64,000 bases of DNA from Dichetophora obliterata (taxonomy: Eukaryota > Arthropoda > Insecta > Diptera > Sciomyzidae), in NCBI GenBank assembly GCA_963920525.1, contig OY986435.1, forward strand, positions 102,906,615 to 102,970,614, given 5' to 3'. A program made the translations under genes and the position numbers. Positions 51,702 through 62,119 of this stretch are shown here, piece by piece. Each line of letters begins with the position of its first letter. Position 1 is the first letter of the stretch. The notes beneath the pieces are model-generated. The model did not search any database and was not told the origin of the DNA. It was given only the letters and a program-made list of their open reading frames with translations.

Positions 51702-54700
51702 CACAACACAATTCAACAAACTAAAAGACTCTGTTGTCGCGACGACTGATAATAGACCCGTCATACATACACGTCGTCTTTTTGTATTTGACCCCTCTAG
51801 TAAATTAAATTTTCTTATTGACAGTGGAGCAGAGGTATCAGTTCTACCTTCCTCAAAATTCAAAATTTCAAACAAAAAATCAGATTTGGTATTACAAGCT
51901 GCTAATGGCACAGCAATCTCTACATTTGGAAAAAAATTATTGACACTTAATTTAAATTTACGACGTGAATTACCATTTTCATTTATTATAGCTGACATCT
52001 CCAAACCTATTATAGGTGCAGATTTCTTGACAAAATATGGCCTTCTTATTGACCTTAAACACAAACGTCTCATTGACCCTTTAACTAATTTATCTGTCAA
52101 TACAATTTCAGCATTTTCTGAAACATCTTTACCTAAATTATTTACTATAGATAACAAGTATACACAATTACTCAAAAAATTTCCTTCTTTAATAACAGAA
52201 CCCGATTACACAGCACCAATTAAACATCACACTGTACATCACATTGTCACTGAAGGACAATTACCTTACACAAGACCACGACGTCTAGACTTGCCAAAGT
52301 TAAAAGTAGCTAAACAAGAATTTCAGTTCTTAGTTACTTCTGGTATTTGTAGACCGTCAAATTCTCAAACATCCTCTCCATTACACCTAGTACCTAAACG
52401 CGAGCCCAATGATTGGAGACCATGTGGCGACTACAGAAGACTTAACACAATTACAGTACCTGACCGATATCCATTACCACACATACATGATTTTTCTTTA
52501 AATTTACACAATACATGCATTTACTCAAAACTCGATTTAGTCAGAGCATATCATCGAATACCAATGGCACCTAACGACATACACAAGACAGCAATCACTA
52601 CACCTTTTGGGATGTTCGAGTTCCTCCGTATGCCATTTGGCTTGAGGAACTCAGCCCAGACATTCCAGAGGTTCATTAATGAAGTGCTACATGGACTAGA
52701 TTTTACTTTCGTATACTTAGATGACATCTTGATTGCTAGTGAGACAGAAACACAACATTTCGAACATTTAACGCAAGTTTTTAGAAGACTCAATGATTAC
52801 GGTTTAAACATAAAACCTAACAAATGTGTATTCGGAGTTGATAACATTGACTTTCTTAGCTACAACATATCTAAACACGGAATACGTCCGTCACAAGAAC
52901 GTGTTAAATGCATTCAAGATTATCCACAACCGGTAACAGTCAAACACATGCAAAAATTTATAGGTATGACAAATTACTACCACAGGTGCATTCCTGAACT
53001 CGCACACATGCTTGAATCCATTTATGACATGGTAACAACAGCTTCGAAAACTAAAAGCAAACATTTACAGTGGACAGACACTACTTTACATGCATTTACA
53101 ACAATCAAAGACAGTTTTGCCACGCAAACACTTATTAACCATGTTAATAGTAAGGCACAACTGTCGATTGCTGTAGATGCATCCATTACCGCAATAGGTG
53201 GTGTTTTACAACAAGAACATAACAATAAACTTGAGCCTATAGCTTTCTTCTCTAAGAAACTTTCACCTGCTGAAACGAAATATAGTACATTTGACAGAGA
53301 ATTACTTGCGATTTACTTAACTATTAAACATTTTCGACACTTCCTGGAAGGTAACATTTTTACAGTTTTCACAGATCACAAACCTTTAGTTAATGCATTA
53401 TCTTCTAAAACCGAACGTAGTCCTAGACAAACACGACACCTTGAATACATAGCACAATTCACTAACACAATATTACACATTAAGGGTACAGACAACTCAG
53501 TAGCAGATGCACTTTCAAGATGCGAGGTAACAGAAGTTAGAACACCCGACCTTGATCTCAAACAATTACATCAGGAACAAATCATTGACACAGAACTCAA
53601 GAGCACAACAGACAAAACAACTTACAAGTTTGAACAAGTTGATATTCCGTTTTTAAACATAAAAATTTGGTGTGAAAATTCTACAAATAATACAAGACCA
53701 TACATTCCCCAAACACTACGGAAAAGAGTTTTTGATCAAATACATAACATTTCACATCCAGGAACTAGAGGTACTAGACGACTAATCACACAACGATATT
53801 TTTGGCCTAACATGAACACACAAATAAACAAATGGACTCAAGAATGTATTAGATGTCAAAAATCTAAGGTACATAGACACACTAAAACACTACCTCACAA
53901 GATAAACATTCCGAGCGGTCGTTTTGAACATATTCATATTGATTTGGTTGGCCCATTACCGATTTCAAATGGTTACCGATATTTGTTTACCATAATTGAC
54001 AGGAACACACGTTGGCCTGAGGTTTATCCTCTTAAAGATACAAGGGCTAATATTATTGTTGACACGTTCCAAAGAGAGTTTATATCACGCTTTGGGGTTC
54101 CTCTGGAAATTACTTCTGATCGAAGACCTCAGTTTACATCAACTACATTCAAAAATTTTATTACCAAATTTGGTTGCAAACACATCAAAACTTCAGCTTA
54201 TCACCCACAAGCTAATGGGATGATAGAACGTTTCCATCGTCAACTCAAAGCTTCTCTTATAGCGAGCAATAACCAAAACAATTGGTACTCAGAATTACCA
54301 CTAGTTCTATTAGGGCTAAGATCCACGTTTAAAGAAGATGTTAAAGCATCCCCTGCTGAAATGGTTTATGGTCAAACACTCAGATTGCCAAGTCAGTTAG
54401 TCATTCCTAGTGAGCAAAAATTCAGTCCATCAGAAACTTTGTTCAAACTTAAAGATATTGTTGCTAATAATCAAGCACATATTTCACATCATAATCAGAA
54501 TTTTAAACAATTTGTGCCAGAATCACTCAAAACTTGTGAGTTTGTATTTGTTCGCAATGACACTATTAAAAAACCACTTCAAGAGCCATACGACGGACCA
54601 TTCAAAGTATTAGAAAAGTCTCCAAAATTTTTTAAAATTCTTAAAAACAAAAATATTATAACGGTTAATATTGATCGAATTAAGCCAGCTTTTGTTAACA

Positions 54701-54810
54701 CTAATGTTTCAAAAACACTTTTTAATGCAAATAAATCAGCTAAGACAGTTCATTTTAATTTATTAGCAAACACTGTAAGACTAATACCGAATTCTTTGGA
54801 GGGGGAATAA
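51445..54810 (+). CDS. pol: Pol: protease, reverse transcriptase, RNase H, integrase
   Basis: An open frame of 1121 codons overlapping gag; the true N-terminus depends on the frameshift. Protease: [16 protein letters not shown] with the Asp at about residue 126. Reverse transcriptase: [26 protein letters not shown] and active site YLDD at about 424. RNase [17 protein letters not shown] with the Asp at about 578. Integrase: HHCC zinc finger ([10 protein letters not shown] to CIRCQKS, from about 770) and catalytic D at about 833, D at about 892 and E at about 928. The residue after the second catalytic Asp-Arg is Arg (SDRRPQF) where gypsy integrases usually have Gly. There are no internal stops. 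The stop codon directly touches the 3' LTR. Confidence 0.93.
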   Translation: MQNKHLKFLNVFKNSRLMLMNLRINVSVVQFPEDLVPEELQDVDRLIGPLQVNDLPIGYVSTISDSVKTHVNVSCSKRQLFTTQHNTTQFNKLKDSVVATTDNRPVIHTRRLFVFDPSSKLNFLIDSGAEVSVLPSSKFKISNKKSDLVLQAANGTAISTFGKKLLTLNLNLRRELPFSFIIADISKPIIGADFLTKYGLLIDLKHKRLIDPLTNLSVNTISAFSETSLPKLFTIDNKYTQLLKKFPSLITEPDYTAPIKHHTVHHIVTEGQLPYTRPRRLDLPKLKVAKQEFQFLVTSGICRPSNSQTSSPLHLVPKREPNDWRPCGDYRRLNTITVPDRYPLPHIHDFSLNLHNTCIYSKLDLVRAYHRIPMAPNDIHKTAITTPFGMFEFLRMPFGLRNSAQTFQRFINEVLHGLDFTFVYLDDILIASETETQHFEHLTQVFRRLNDYGLNIKPNKCVFGVDNIDFLSYNISKHGIRPSQERVKCIQDYPQPVTVKHMQKFIGMTNYYHRCIPELAHMLESIYDMVTTASKTKSKHLQWTDTTLHAFTTIKDSFATQTLINHVNSKAQLSIAVDASITAIGGVLQQEHNNKLEPIAFFSKKLSPAETKYSTFDRELLAIYLTIKHFRHFLEGNIFTVFTDHKPLVNALSSKTERSPRQTRHLEYIAQFTNTILHIKGTDNSVADALSRCEVTEVRTPDLDLKQLHQEQIIDTELKSTTDKTTYKFEQVDIPFLNIKIWCENSTNNTRPYIPQTLRKRVFDQIHNISHPGTRGTRRLITQRYFWPNMNTQINKWTQECIRCQKSKVHRHTKTLPHKINIPSGRFEHIHIDLVGPLPISNGYRYLFTIIDRNTRWPEVYPLKDTRANIIVDTFQREFISRFGVPLEITSDRRPQFTSTTFKNFITKFGCKHIKTSAYHPQANGMIERFHRQLKASLIASNNQNNWYSELPLVLLGLRSTFKEDVKASPAEMVYGQTLRLPSQLVIPSEQKFSPSETLFKLKDIVANNQAHISHHNQNFKQFVPESLKTCEFVFVRNDTIKKPLQEPYDGPFKVLEKSPKFFKILKNKNIITVNIDRIKPAFVNTNVSKTLFNANKSAKTVHFNLLANTVRLIPNSLEGE
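54798..54807 (+). other. Polypurine tract
   Basis: GGAGGGGGAA lies just before the 3' LTR and within the last codons of pol. It primes plus-strand DNA synthesis in LTR retrotransposons. Confidence 0.75.
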
Positions 54811-55034
54811 TGTAGTGTTATCTTATTATTACATTTTAATATTGTTTCAATTGTATGTAAAACACTTTGTTTTAAAACCACTTAGTTTTTAAGTTCTTTT
54901 TGTATTTTTTAGAATTAAGTTTTCATATTTTAAATGTATAAAAATATTTCAAAATTTTTCAGTATCTAATAAATTATTCAAAACGTACGAGCAAATTTTT
55001 ATTATATTTCTCGTGGAAATATTTAATTACCACA
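54811..55034 (+). repeat. 3' LTR
   Basis: 224 bases, beginning directly after the pol stop codon. It differs from the 5' LTR at one visible site (TTAATTACCACA against TTAATTTCCACA) and is followed by AATA, the target duplication. Confidence 0.95.
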
Positions 55035-55539
55035 AATACACAAAAAAATATTAGTGAGAGGTGCAGGCAGAGATCTGTAGCTCGTTCCTGTAACAAAATC
55101 GGCAAGCTACCGATTTGTGTGACTTCAGCCGTTATCGATCCCTAGTTACCGATTTCGTGACAACTAATGTTTCTGTACGTTTAAATCGGTAAAAACTCGG
55201 ACCGTGATGAAAAAGAACACAAATCGAGAAGAAAAGTTGCGAAATTGAGTCAAATGACAAGCAGCTGTTTACTCGAATGTATTGTTTTAGTATTATATAT
55301 TATTTTTTTACTTTATAACAAATAGGTGCTGGTCGTGTTAATAAAAAGTGAATATTTGCAGTTTAAGAAAATTAATCATGTTATAATGATGCGCATTAAT
55401 GGTTGCAGTTGTAAATAATGTAAATAATTTTACACTTAGTGCTGTGCTGCAAAATCTTAGCAAATATATGCAAACGGTTATTTTTTCATAGCTCAAACAA
55501 ATATTGTTTTCCTAAAATTTTTAACTTTTATGTAAGTAG
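55035..55539. other. Flank of the gypsy insertion
   Basis: Contains ACCGATTT-type words inverted relative to 49040-49072 on the other side of the gypsy element. Otherwise no gene or repeat was recognised. Confidence 0.4.
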
Positions 55540-56016
55540 CAGAGATCTGCAACAAGTAAATTAAAAATCAAGCTACTTGAAAAAATATCAAGCTTTGAGT
55601 TGATATGCAGGAACTTGATTTATTTTTTTCCTTACAATTCGTGGCGGCCGTAGCCTAGTGGGTTTTAAGCTTTCCAAGCTTTTTGCCGAAGTCATCAAAC
55701 TTCGTGCCGTTCGCTTGTAAGCTAGCATACTTGCAAGTCGCAAGCTGTCGTGGGCTTATTTATATTCAATGACAAGCTATACTTGATTTAAAATTATTAA
55801 CAATTTTAAGCTTTCCAAGCTTTTTGCCGAAGTCATCAAACTTCGTGCCGTTCGCTTGTAAGCTAGCATACTTGCAAGTCGCAAGCTGTCGTGGGCTTAT
55901 TTATATTCAATGACAAGCTATACTTGATTTAAAATTATCAAGCTCAAGCTAGCTTGAACTTGTATTTTAAGCAAGTACTTGAAATAGAGTTTCAAGTATG
56001 CTTGTGCAGTTCTCTG
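55540..56016. mobile_element. hAT-type MITE, 477 bp, duplication GTAAGTAG
   Basis: The ends CAGAGATCTGCAACAAG and (reverse complement) CAGAGAACTGCACAAGC are flanked by exact 8-bp GTAAGTAG (55532-55539 and 56017-56024). Inside, a block of about 135 bases is tandemly duplicated (55663-55798 and 55804-55938). AAGCT/AGCTT words are abundant. No gene. Confidence 0.92.
55641..55664 (+). other. tRNA-like A-box remnant inside the hAT MITE
   Basis: GTGGCGGCCGTAGCCTAGTG followed by GG contains TAGCCTAGTGGG (55651-55662), a 12 of 12 match to the polymerase III A-box TRGCNNAGYNGG. No B-box was found downstream, so it may be the head of a truncated tRNA-derived SINE. Confidence 0.4.
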
Positions 56017-56024
56017 GTAAGTAG

Positions 56025-56618
56025 GCATTATTTATAAATTGTATTACCTTTAAAACTAAAACTTTGTTAAGAATAACAAAATATTTCAATCAGAAAAAAA
56101 TTCGACTTACATGAAAGTAACCATTTTTAAAGGTATATTGCGAGTATTTATAACTTAATAATATACAACATTACTGACATTTGATAAATCGGTAGAATTC
56201 TCACTTGCCAGTGAGAGAGGAGTGAAAGCCAGTGAGAAAGGAGACACATTGTTATCGATTCACTTTACGTACAGAAACACTTTTTTAAAAGGTTCCATTG
56301 AAATGAAATGGGAACATGTGATAGCTTATCGATTTGGAATGAACGAATTGAACAGAAATCGATTCAGTTACGTCGGATCCTACATGTCGGATGGACTTAA
56401 TTCTTTTTCAGCGTTCAAGAAGATAGCATCATGCAATGTCAAAACAATTTCCTGCTGTTTTATAATTTATGACGTTAACTTCTATAAAATTTAATGAACT
56501 CAATTCAATAAACAGTATGCGAACCACCTGCCATTTTTCTATATTCAACTTTACACTCAACGATTTCCTTGATATGTTCACTCCACGACATTTTTTTAGA
56601 ATGAAAAAATGTATAAAG
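56025..56618. other. No supported gene
   Basis: A 90-codon plus-strand frame (56222-56494) is open but without recognisable motifs. No repeat was identified. Confidence 0.35.
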
Positions 56619-56925
56619 CATGGCACAATTACTGACAAGGTAGTAGCCTAGACTGGCTTTTTTCTCACGAGCGGCGATGGGTAGTTAGCTGTTTATGCAA
56701 TTTAAAAAGTGAAAAAATAAGCGACGATTTAAACATAGCTAGTCAACCGCAACAAACTAAAAACATTTCAATCAACTTCGCGAATAAATTTAATGAATCA
56801 AAGATTAGTTAAAAATAAGCACATAGCTAGTCAACAGCAGAAAACTACAACATTCTTAAGCTGTTTTTGACAACTATCAATCGCCAAAAACTGTCACGGC
56901 CACCTTGTCAAATAATTATACCATT
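56619..56925. mobile_element. CATGG-family hAT MITE, copy 2, duplication GTATAAAG
   Basis: The same family as 44983-45304 but inverted: CATGGCACAATTACTGACAA at the left end, AATAATTATACCATT at the right. It is flanked by an exact 8-bp GTATAAAG (56611-56618 and 56926-56933). 307 bases, non-coding. Confidence 0.9.
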
Positions 56926-56933
56926 GTATAAAG

Positions 56934-58218
56934 TAGAGTTCGCAAACTATCGATGGCACTATCGATACTATGGATAATTTCATACTATCGTGACTATCGA
57001 TAGTTTTGGACTGACTATCGATGGTTTCCGATAGTATTGAAATAATCATTGACACCACTGTTTACGTATCATTGCCATTGCTGCCGAATTCGTTTGATTT
57101 TGACAATTTGGTATAATTTTTTTCTTTTTTGTAGACTGAAAGCTCAGGTCATGTTTCTTATAAATGTATGAGCATTGTGTTGATTTGGATGATGGGTGAT
57201 AGTTAGTTGGAGGTTGGAAAGATGGTGTAGTTTCGGTGAAGATTTGTTTTAAATTTGCACAGCTCAAAACTGACGGGAAACACGCTTGAATGGAGACTAT
57301 TTCACAACTTTACCATACGACTAAAGAACGAATTATCACTGCAACATGAGGTTCTGTGTAGCATCAAGGCAATGGTAAAGGAATAGGCTTGGAAAGCTGC
57401 CCGAGTGGACATGGAAAACACACGTTGTGGTGGCGTCAGGCCATTACGAAACCAGCACTACGTCGATTTCCAATAGAGTTGAGAGAGGATGAAATATTTT
57501 TATCCCCTATCAAATATATCGCACGACGTTGAATTCGGTCCAGAAGCTCCAAATAAAATCTTGGAGACAATGCCCAAATGCGCGAATTGTACTCCATTGT
57601 CGGTCTGATATATTAGGTGTAGATCATTCGAAGATCAGCTGGAGTGAAATATTATTTTCCCCTTGGCCACTTCTTTCGGCACTTCGAAGATATAATCATT
57701 CCAGCGTTTATCAGATTCAAGAACAGCTGATTTCACAAGATCCACACTATTGAATTGTAATCCACAGAATTGTAATTAACGATTTTGCACAATCTTGGGG
57801 AAGGGACCGTAGAAAACCTGGCAACACTGAGCCAAACTAAGAAAGTCAGATGAAGTAAACACGTACAGCTGCGCCGAGTCTGATGTACACAATAATAATT
57901 TTTGTGGCGTTTTTTAATAAAATCTTAAGTATATAAAACATGTTTCGAGAAATTTTGCTTCAATATTTTCAATTCCCTATAAGTTATATGAAAGAGTGTT
58001 TCAAAATGTAAATGTGCTAAAGAATTGAAAATAATGTTTTTTATTTAATCTCTTTTTTATTTAGAAAACAAAAGAAAATTGTCAAGAAACGAGCGTATAT
58101 TATTCAGATATGTACATACTACATATAAACATAAATACCATAGAAAGTTTATTGATAGTTAGCAAAAAACTATCGTCCACTATCGATGGGCGCGACTATC
58201 GATAGTTTGCGAACTCTA
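56934..58218. mobile_element. Inverted-repeat element (hAT-like ends) containing a LINE fragment
   Basis: TAGAGTTCGCAAACTATCGA at the left and its mirror at the right (58199-58218) bound 1285 bases. Repeated ACTATCGATAGT-type words lie inside both ends. The 8 bases before it (GTATAAAG) and after it (GTATGGCG) agree at five positions. The interior contains a decayed LINE 3' fragment. Confidence 0.65.
57090..57680 (-). pseudogene. LINE ORF2 C-terminal fragment (Jockey/R1-like)
   Basis: In pieces on the minus strand it reads IRPTMEYNSRIWALSPRFYL, then LLDRIQRRAIYLIGDKN, SLNSIGNRRSAGF, and FFSRMVKL*NSLHSSVFPVS followed by FELCKFKTNLHRNY. This order is the conserved tail after the reverse transcriptase core of Jockey-like elements (thumb region and the WNSLP-type motif). 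It has several stops and shifts, and no core RT motifs remain upstream. A 5'-truncated, dead copy. Confidence 0.65.
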
Positions 58219-59030
58219 GTATGGCGTTCGCACATACACCCAAAAAAATGTTGTTGTATTATTAACAACATCAGTGTTGCTTATTTTATATTTAAAATCT
58301 TGCTATAACAAGATGAATCTTTTGAAAGCAACCAGATTTAATTTTTTTAAATTTACTGTCATAAAAACACACAGGAATGCTTATAATATAAAGATCAAAT
58401 AGTTGTTGAATTGTGATCAATATGTTGTTGAATTAGCAACAAAAAAATCTGAATAGAACAACAGTGTTAATTAAAAAAATTTGTTTTCAATAAAATTTAA
58501 AACGAATTGGAACGGTGAACAACGCGCACAACAAAGTAAGCATATTTTTTAAATATTTTCTTATTAAAGATTTAATTATATTTTTTCGTTTAGGTTCGTT
58601 ATACAATCAGGCTTGCAGTCAAAATTTTATCATCCGACTTAAAAGTTTCAGTTTGGGACGTAAGCATGAGTTTTTAAGCGTAGTTTGGGTACGATTTGTT
58701 TAAACAAATTATTTGTAAATATTATTTTGCTGCTTGGGAAGTAAGATTTCTGTTTACTTATATCAGCTGAAATATGTTTTAATATTTAACTGATTATCTT
58801 ATTTTTCCATTGCCAATTTATTGCCATTGTTATTAATGTATGTATTCATATATAGAATGTATTTATAGAAAAAATATATTATTTTTTAAATAAAACTTTA
58901 AAAATGTGCAAAAAAGTTTTACCTAGTTTTGAACAGAAAACTAGGTATGTATGAAATATTATTTATAATTATGTTGATTTTATATGATTTAAATACAAAT
59001 TCTAAATGTTTGATAGCTTAAATCATACTT
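58219..59030. other. No recognisable gene
   Basis: AT-rich, with GTTGTTGAATT/AACAACA words near 58240-58450. GATTTAAATACAAATTCTAA at about 58986 is a diverged direct copy of the left end of the next element. Confidence 0.4.
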
Positions 59031-60021
59031 GATTTTAAATACAAATTCTAGTTGTTTGATAGTTTAAAATCGTTTATTGAGCTTAAGGTCAAAGTTAGAA
59101 CAATTATTTGTACTAACGAATCATTCCAAAGAAACAACAACAACAACAACAAAGTTTTTTCGATATGAAAAGGAAAAAATCACTAGCTGATTTTATTGCA
59201 ATTTCGGCCCTGCTAAAGGCTTCATCAGAAATCTTTTTGATACCCGTGCAAGCGCACACTAGCGCACTGCACCACATTGTAGTGTGCTCTCATTATACAC
59301 ACTGCCGACCCTAAGTTTCGTTGTTATAAACAGCAACATATTGAGTGACTAATAAGTTAGCACTGCATTATCGGCGTGTACTGCACTCAGTGCATGCGAA
59401 TATTTTCATTACTCACTCAATATTGTTGACCGTGCCAAATTATCATTCGTCAAACCAAAAATATGTAATTTGAATCCTTTCGATGATTCAAATTCAATAT
59501 GCAAGAACGAAACGCAACATAGGTTATAAGTATATTAACTAACTAGAGAAGTATGACCATAGGTTAAGACTACTAAGTAAGTTTTGTAAAAATGTTATAA
59601 AAGAGCCGAGATGGCCAACAATAAATCAGACTTTAATTAACTACACAAGCTGGCATATCTCTGCCTTGTTCAGTTTATTTTAAACGTCTCTGTTTGCCTT
59701 GGACATAGTTCAAGTCGGCAAACACTGCAGTCTATAGCGAAGGCAAACTCTGCCGCTATAACAAAATAAAACGATCCTTAAATAAATTATAACAACATAG
59801 GCGATGAGATTTGAAGTGTCAATATCTCAGTTTTTCTCCCATTTCACATGCTCACATTTGTTTGTATTTCTTCCTTTTTTTCCTTTTCATATCGAAAAAA
59901 CTTTGTTGTTGTTGTTGTTTCTTTGGAAAGCTTCGTTAGTACAATTAATTGTTCTTACTTTGACCTTAAGCTTAATAAACGATTTTAAACTATCAAACAA
60001 CTAGAATTTCAAAATAAAATC
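59031..60021. mobile_element. Element with about 130-bp inverted repeats
   Basis: 59031-59180 and 59870-60021 are reverse complements with few changes, including AGTTGTTTGATAGTTTAAAA, an ACAACAACAACAACAAAG run and TTTTTTCGATATGAAAAGGA. The centre (59200-59800) holds an LTR-like block. The right end lies directly against the LINE-A copy at 60022. Confidence 0.75.
59322..59763 (+). repeat. Possible solo LTR
   Basis: A 442-base block starting TGTTATAAACAGC and ending GCTATAACA (short inverted TG...CA ends). It contains TTATAAAAGAGCC (about 59596) as a TATA-like box and AATAAA (about 59622) as a polyadenylation-like signal. No matching flanking duplication was found, so the call is tentative. 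Confidence 0.35.
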
Positions 60022-62119
60022 AAAAAATTTATTTATTTCACGTCTTCAGACCGACATTACTGTTGAAAATGTATTGACCTTTATCAAACATAATAACTTG
60101 TTGAGTCAAAATGCATTCTAAACTCTAATTTGTGGACTGATAATATACTTTAGAGTTTCAGCCTATGAAAAAGCCTAGAGGAACGACTAAGCCGCTCGTC
60201 AATCCCAAAAAAACTGAATAGGCTGTCATTTTACTATTAAACTGTAAGGGGATTACGCTCTAAGACGTGAGACATATTTATAATGTCTCAGAATTTTTCT
60301 GATGATATTATCGTAATGACTGAAACTTAGTTAAACGGAAGCATTACTGAGTTAGAATTGTTTATAGAAGGGATAGATACGCTAACAATACTTCTGCTGT
60401 CGGTGGAGGTGTCTTATTAGCTGCAAGATACTCCTTCCTTAGTTTCATTATTGTCATTTCCTACTCTGCTAATATCGAACTTATATGCGTTATGGTTGTA
60501 CACTGCAATTCTAATGTATAAGATATACATATTAATGCATACGTTCCTCCTAAGAGCAGTGTAGAAGTTTATGCAAGCCTTGCGGATTGCATAGAATACG
60601 TTATAAGTATAATTGACGTTAATGACGACATTTTATTGTTAGGTGATTTTAATCTGCCTGACTTGAAATGGGAATGTTCTGACGATGAGACATATTTTTA
60701 TGCATGTAATTCGAAGACACGCCAAGAGCATATATTTGTTGATAATATATGTTCTGAGTTAAAACAAGTGAGTTGTATGTATAATAGTCGTGAAAGACTT
60801 CTTGACCTGGTCTTACCTACAGACAGTAACAATATGATTGTCAAGAGGGCCCTTCATGCTTTGACTAATATTGATGAATACCATCCAACACTGAGCATAT
60901 GGTACAAGTCAGAAAGAGAAAATACATTAAACTATAACTCAATAGATAAAGTTTATGAATTCAATTTTAAAAAAGTTGGCTTTTTGAGATTGAATCATTT
61001 ACTTCAAAGTAAATTTCATGTTATTTTAGAATATGTTAATAATAACACTCTTGATGATTCAATTAATTTATTTATATGGAAATCTTTGCTATGTTTTCTC
61101 TGTCCGTGCCGTATAGCCTCAAATTTACAAAAAATTGTGCTTACCCCTGATACACAAAGGAGTTAAAGACTCTTCGCAACAACAGGAATAGGACATGGAA
61201 AAAATATGTCTGTAGCTTAGACTTGAATGACCTAGAAATCTACAAGCGTTTGTTTCTGGATTTTGAAAATTGCTCAGCTACCTTATATCAAAATTATTGA
61301 GACAGTATTAAGCTGAGAATATTGTCTGATCCAAAGAAATTCTGGGGTTTCATAAGCCCAAAAAAAATCTGATGGATTCCCTTCATTATTTAAAACATCT
61401 GACGGATTTACTGACTATCCCGTTGTAATTTGTGGTCTATTTGCCAAACTCTTTAAGGAGTCATTTTGTTCCGACTCTTTTAATCCTGATGAAGAGTACT
61501 TTGAATATATGAATTCTACACCCAGGGTTTCGTTGGGTCCTATATCCTTTATTTCAGAGGATATTTTAAAGTATATTGGTTCGATCGAAGAAGATTTTAA
61601 TGCTGGACCTGGAATCCATGCCGCAGTGTTAACACAATGTGGTTCCGTTCTTTGTCAACCACTGTCCATGTTATTAAATAAATCAATTAAGGAATGTAAT
61701 TTTCCACTTTTTTGGAACAATCTTTTATAAGTCCAATTTATAAAAAAAGTTGTAGGAATGATATTAACAACTACAGGCCTATCGCGAAACTCGTCGATTC
61801 AAAAACTTTTTGAACGGCTGGTGCATGATCGTTTGAAATTTCACTGTAGGAAGGTCATAACAACTCGTCAGCATGGATTTGTGACTTGCAGATCCACTGT
61901 GTCTAATCTCCTCGATTTTACAACGTTTTGCTTAAATTCATTTTATTCAGGTAACCAGGCCAACTGTATTTACACTGGTTTCAATAAAGCATTTGATAAA
62001 CTGCCACACAAATTAATTCTATTTAAACTAAAGTTAATGGGCTTTCCACAATTTTTTGTAAGCTGGATTCAATCGTATCTGACAGAGCGATCTTATCAAA
62101 TACGATTTCGAGGTGTATT
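60022..62119 (+). pseudogene. Broken copy of LINE-A
   Basis: It matches the reverse complement of 15.5-17.8 kb closely. It starts inside ORF1 (ACGTCTTCAGACCGACATTA) with an internal deletion after GTCAAAATGCATTCT. It keeps the seven-A frameshift site (60206 on), then covers the ORF2 endonuclease and part of the reverse transcriptase. Open pieces are 60636-61166 (GDFNLPDLKWECSDDETYF), 61509-61730 and 61758-62138. Stops (for example a changed TETW*LNG near 60328) and shifts separate them. It ends at 62119, before the YADD motif, where an EnSpm-type element begins. The missing 3' part presumably continues beyond that element, outside the window. Confidence 0.88.

Larger units (their letters stand above)
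49142..55034 (+). mobile_element. Complete Ty3/gypsy LTR retrotransposon (CsRn1-like)
   Basis: Two 224-bp LTRs with TG...CA ends, a 4-bp target duplication AATA (49138-49141 and 55035-55038), a primer-binding site, gag, a gag-overlapping pol and a polypurine tract are all present. There is no env. A Gag with a CHCC-type knuckle, and pol order protease, RT, RNase H, integrase, fit the CsRn1 branch of gypsy elements. The single LTR difference indicates recent insertion. It is a retrotransposon inserted in host DNA. Confidence 0.93.
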
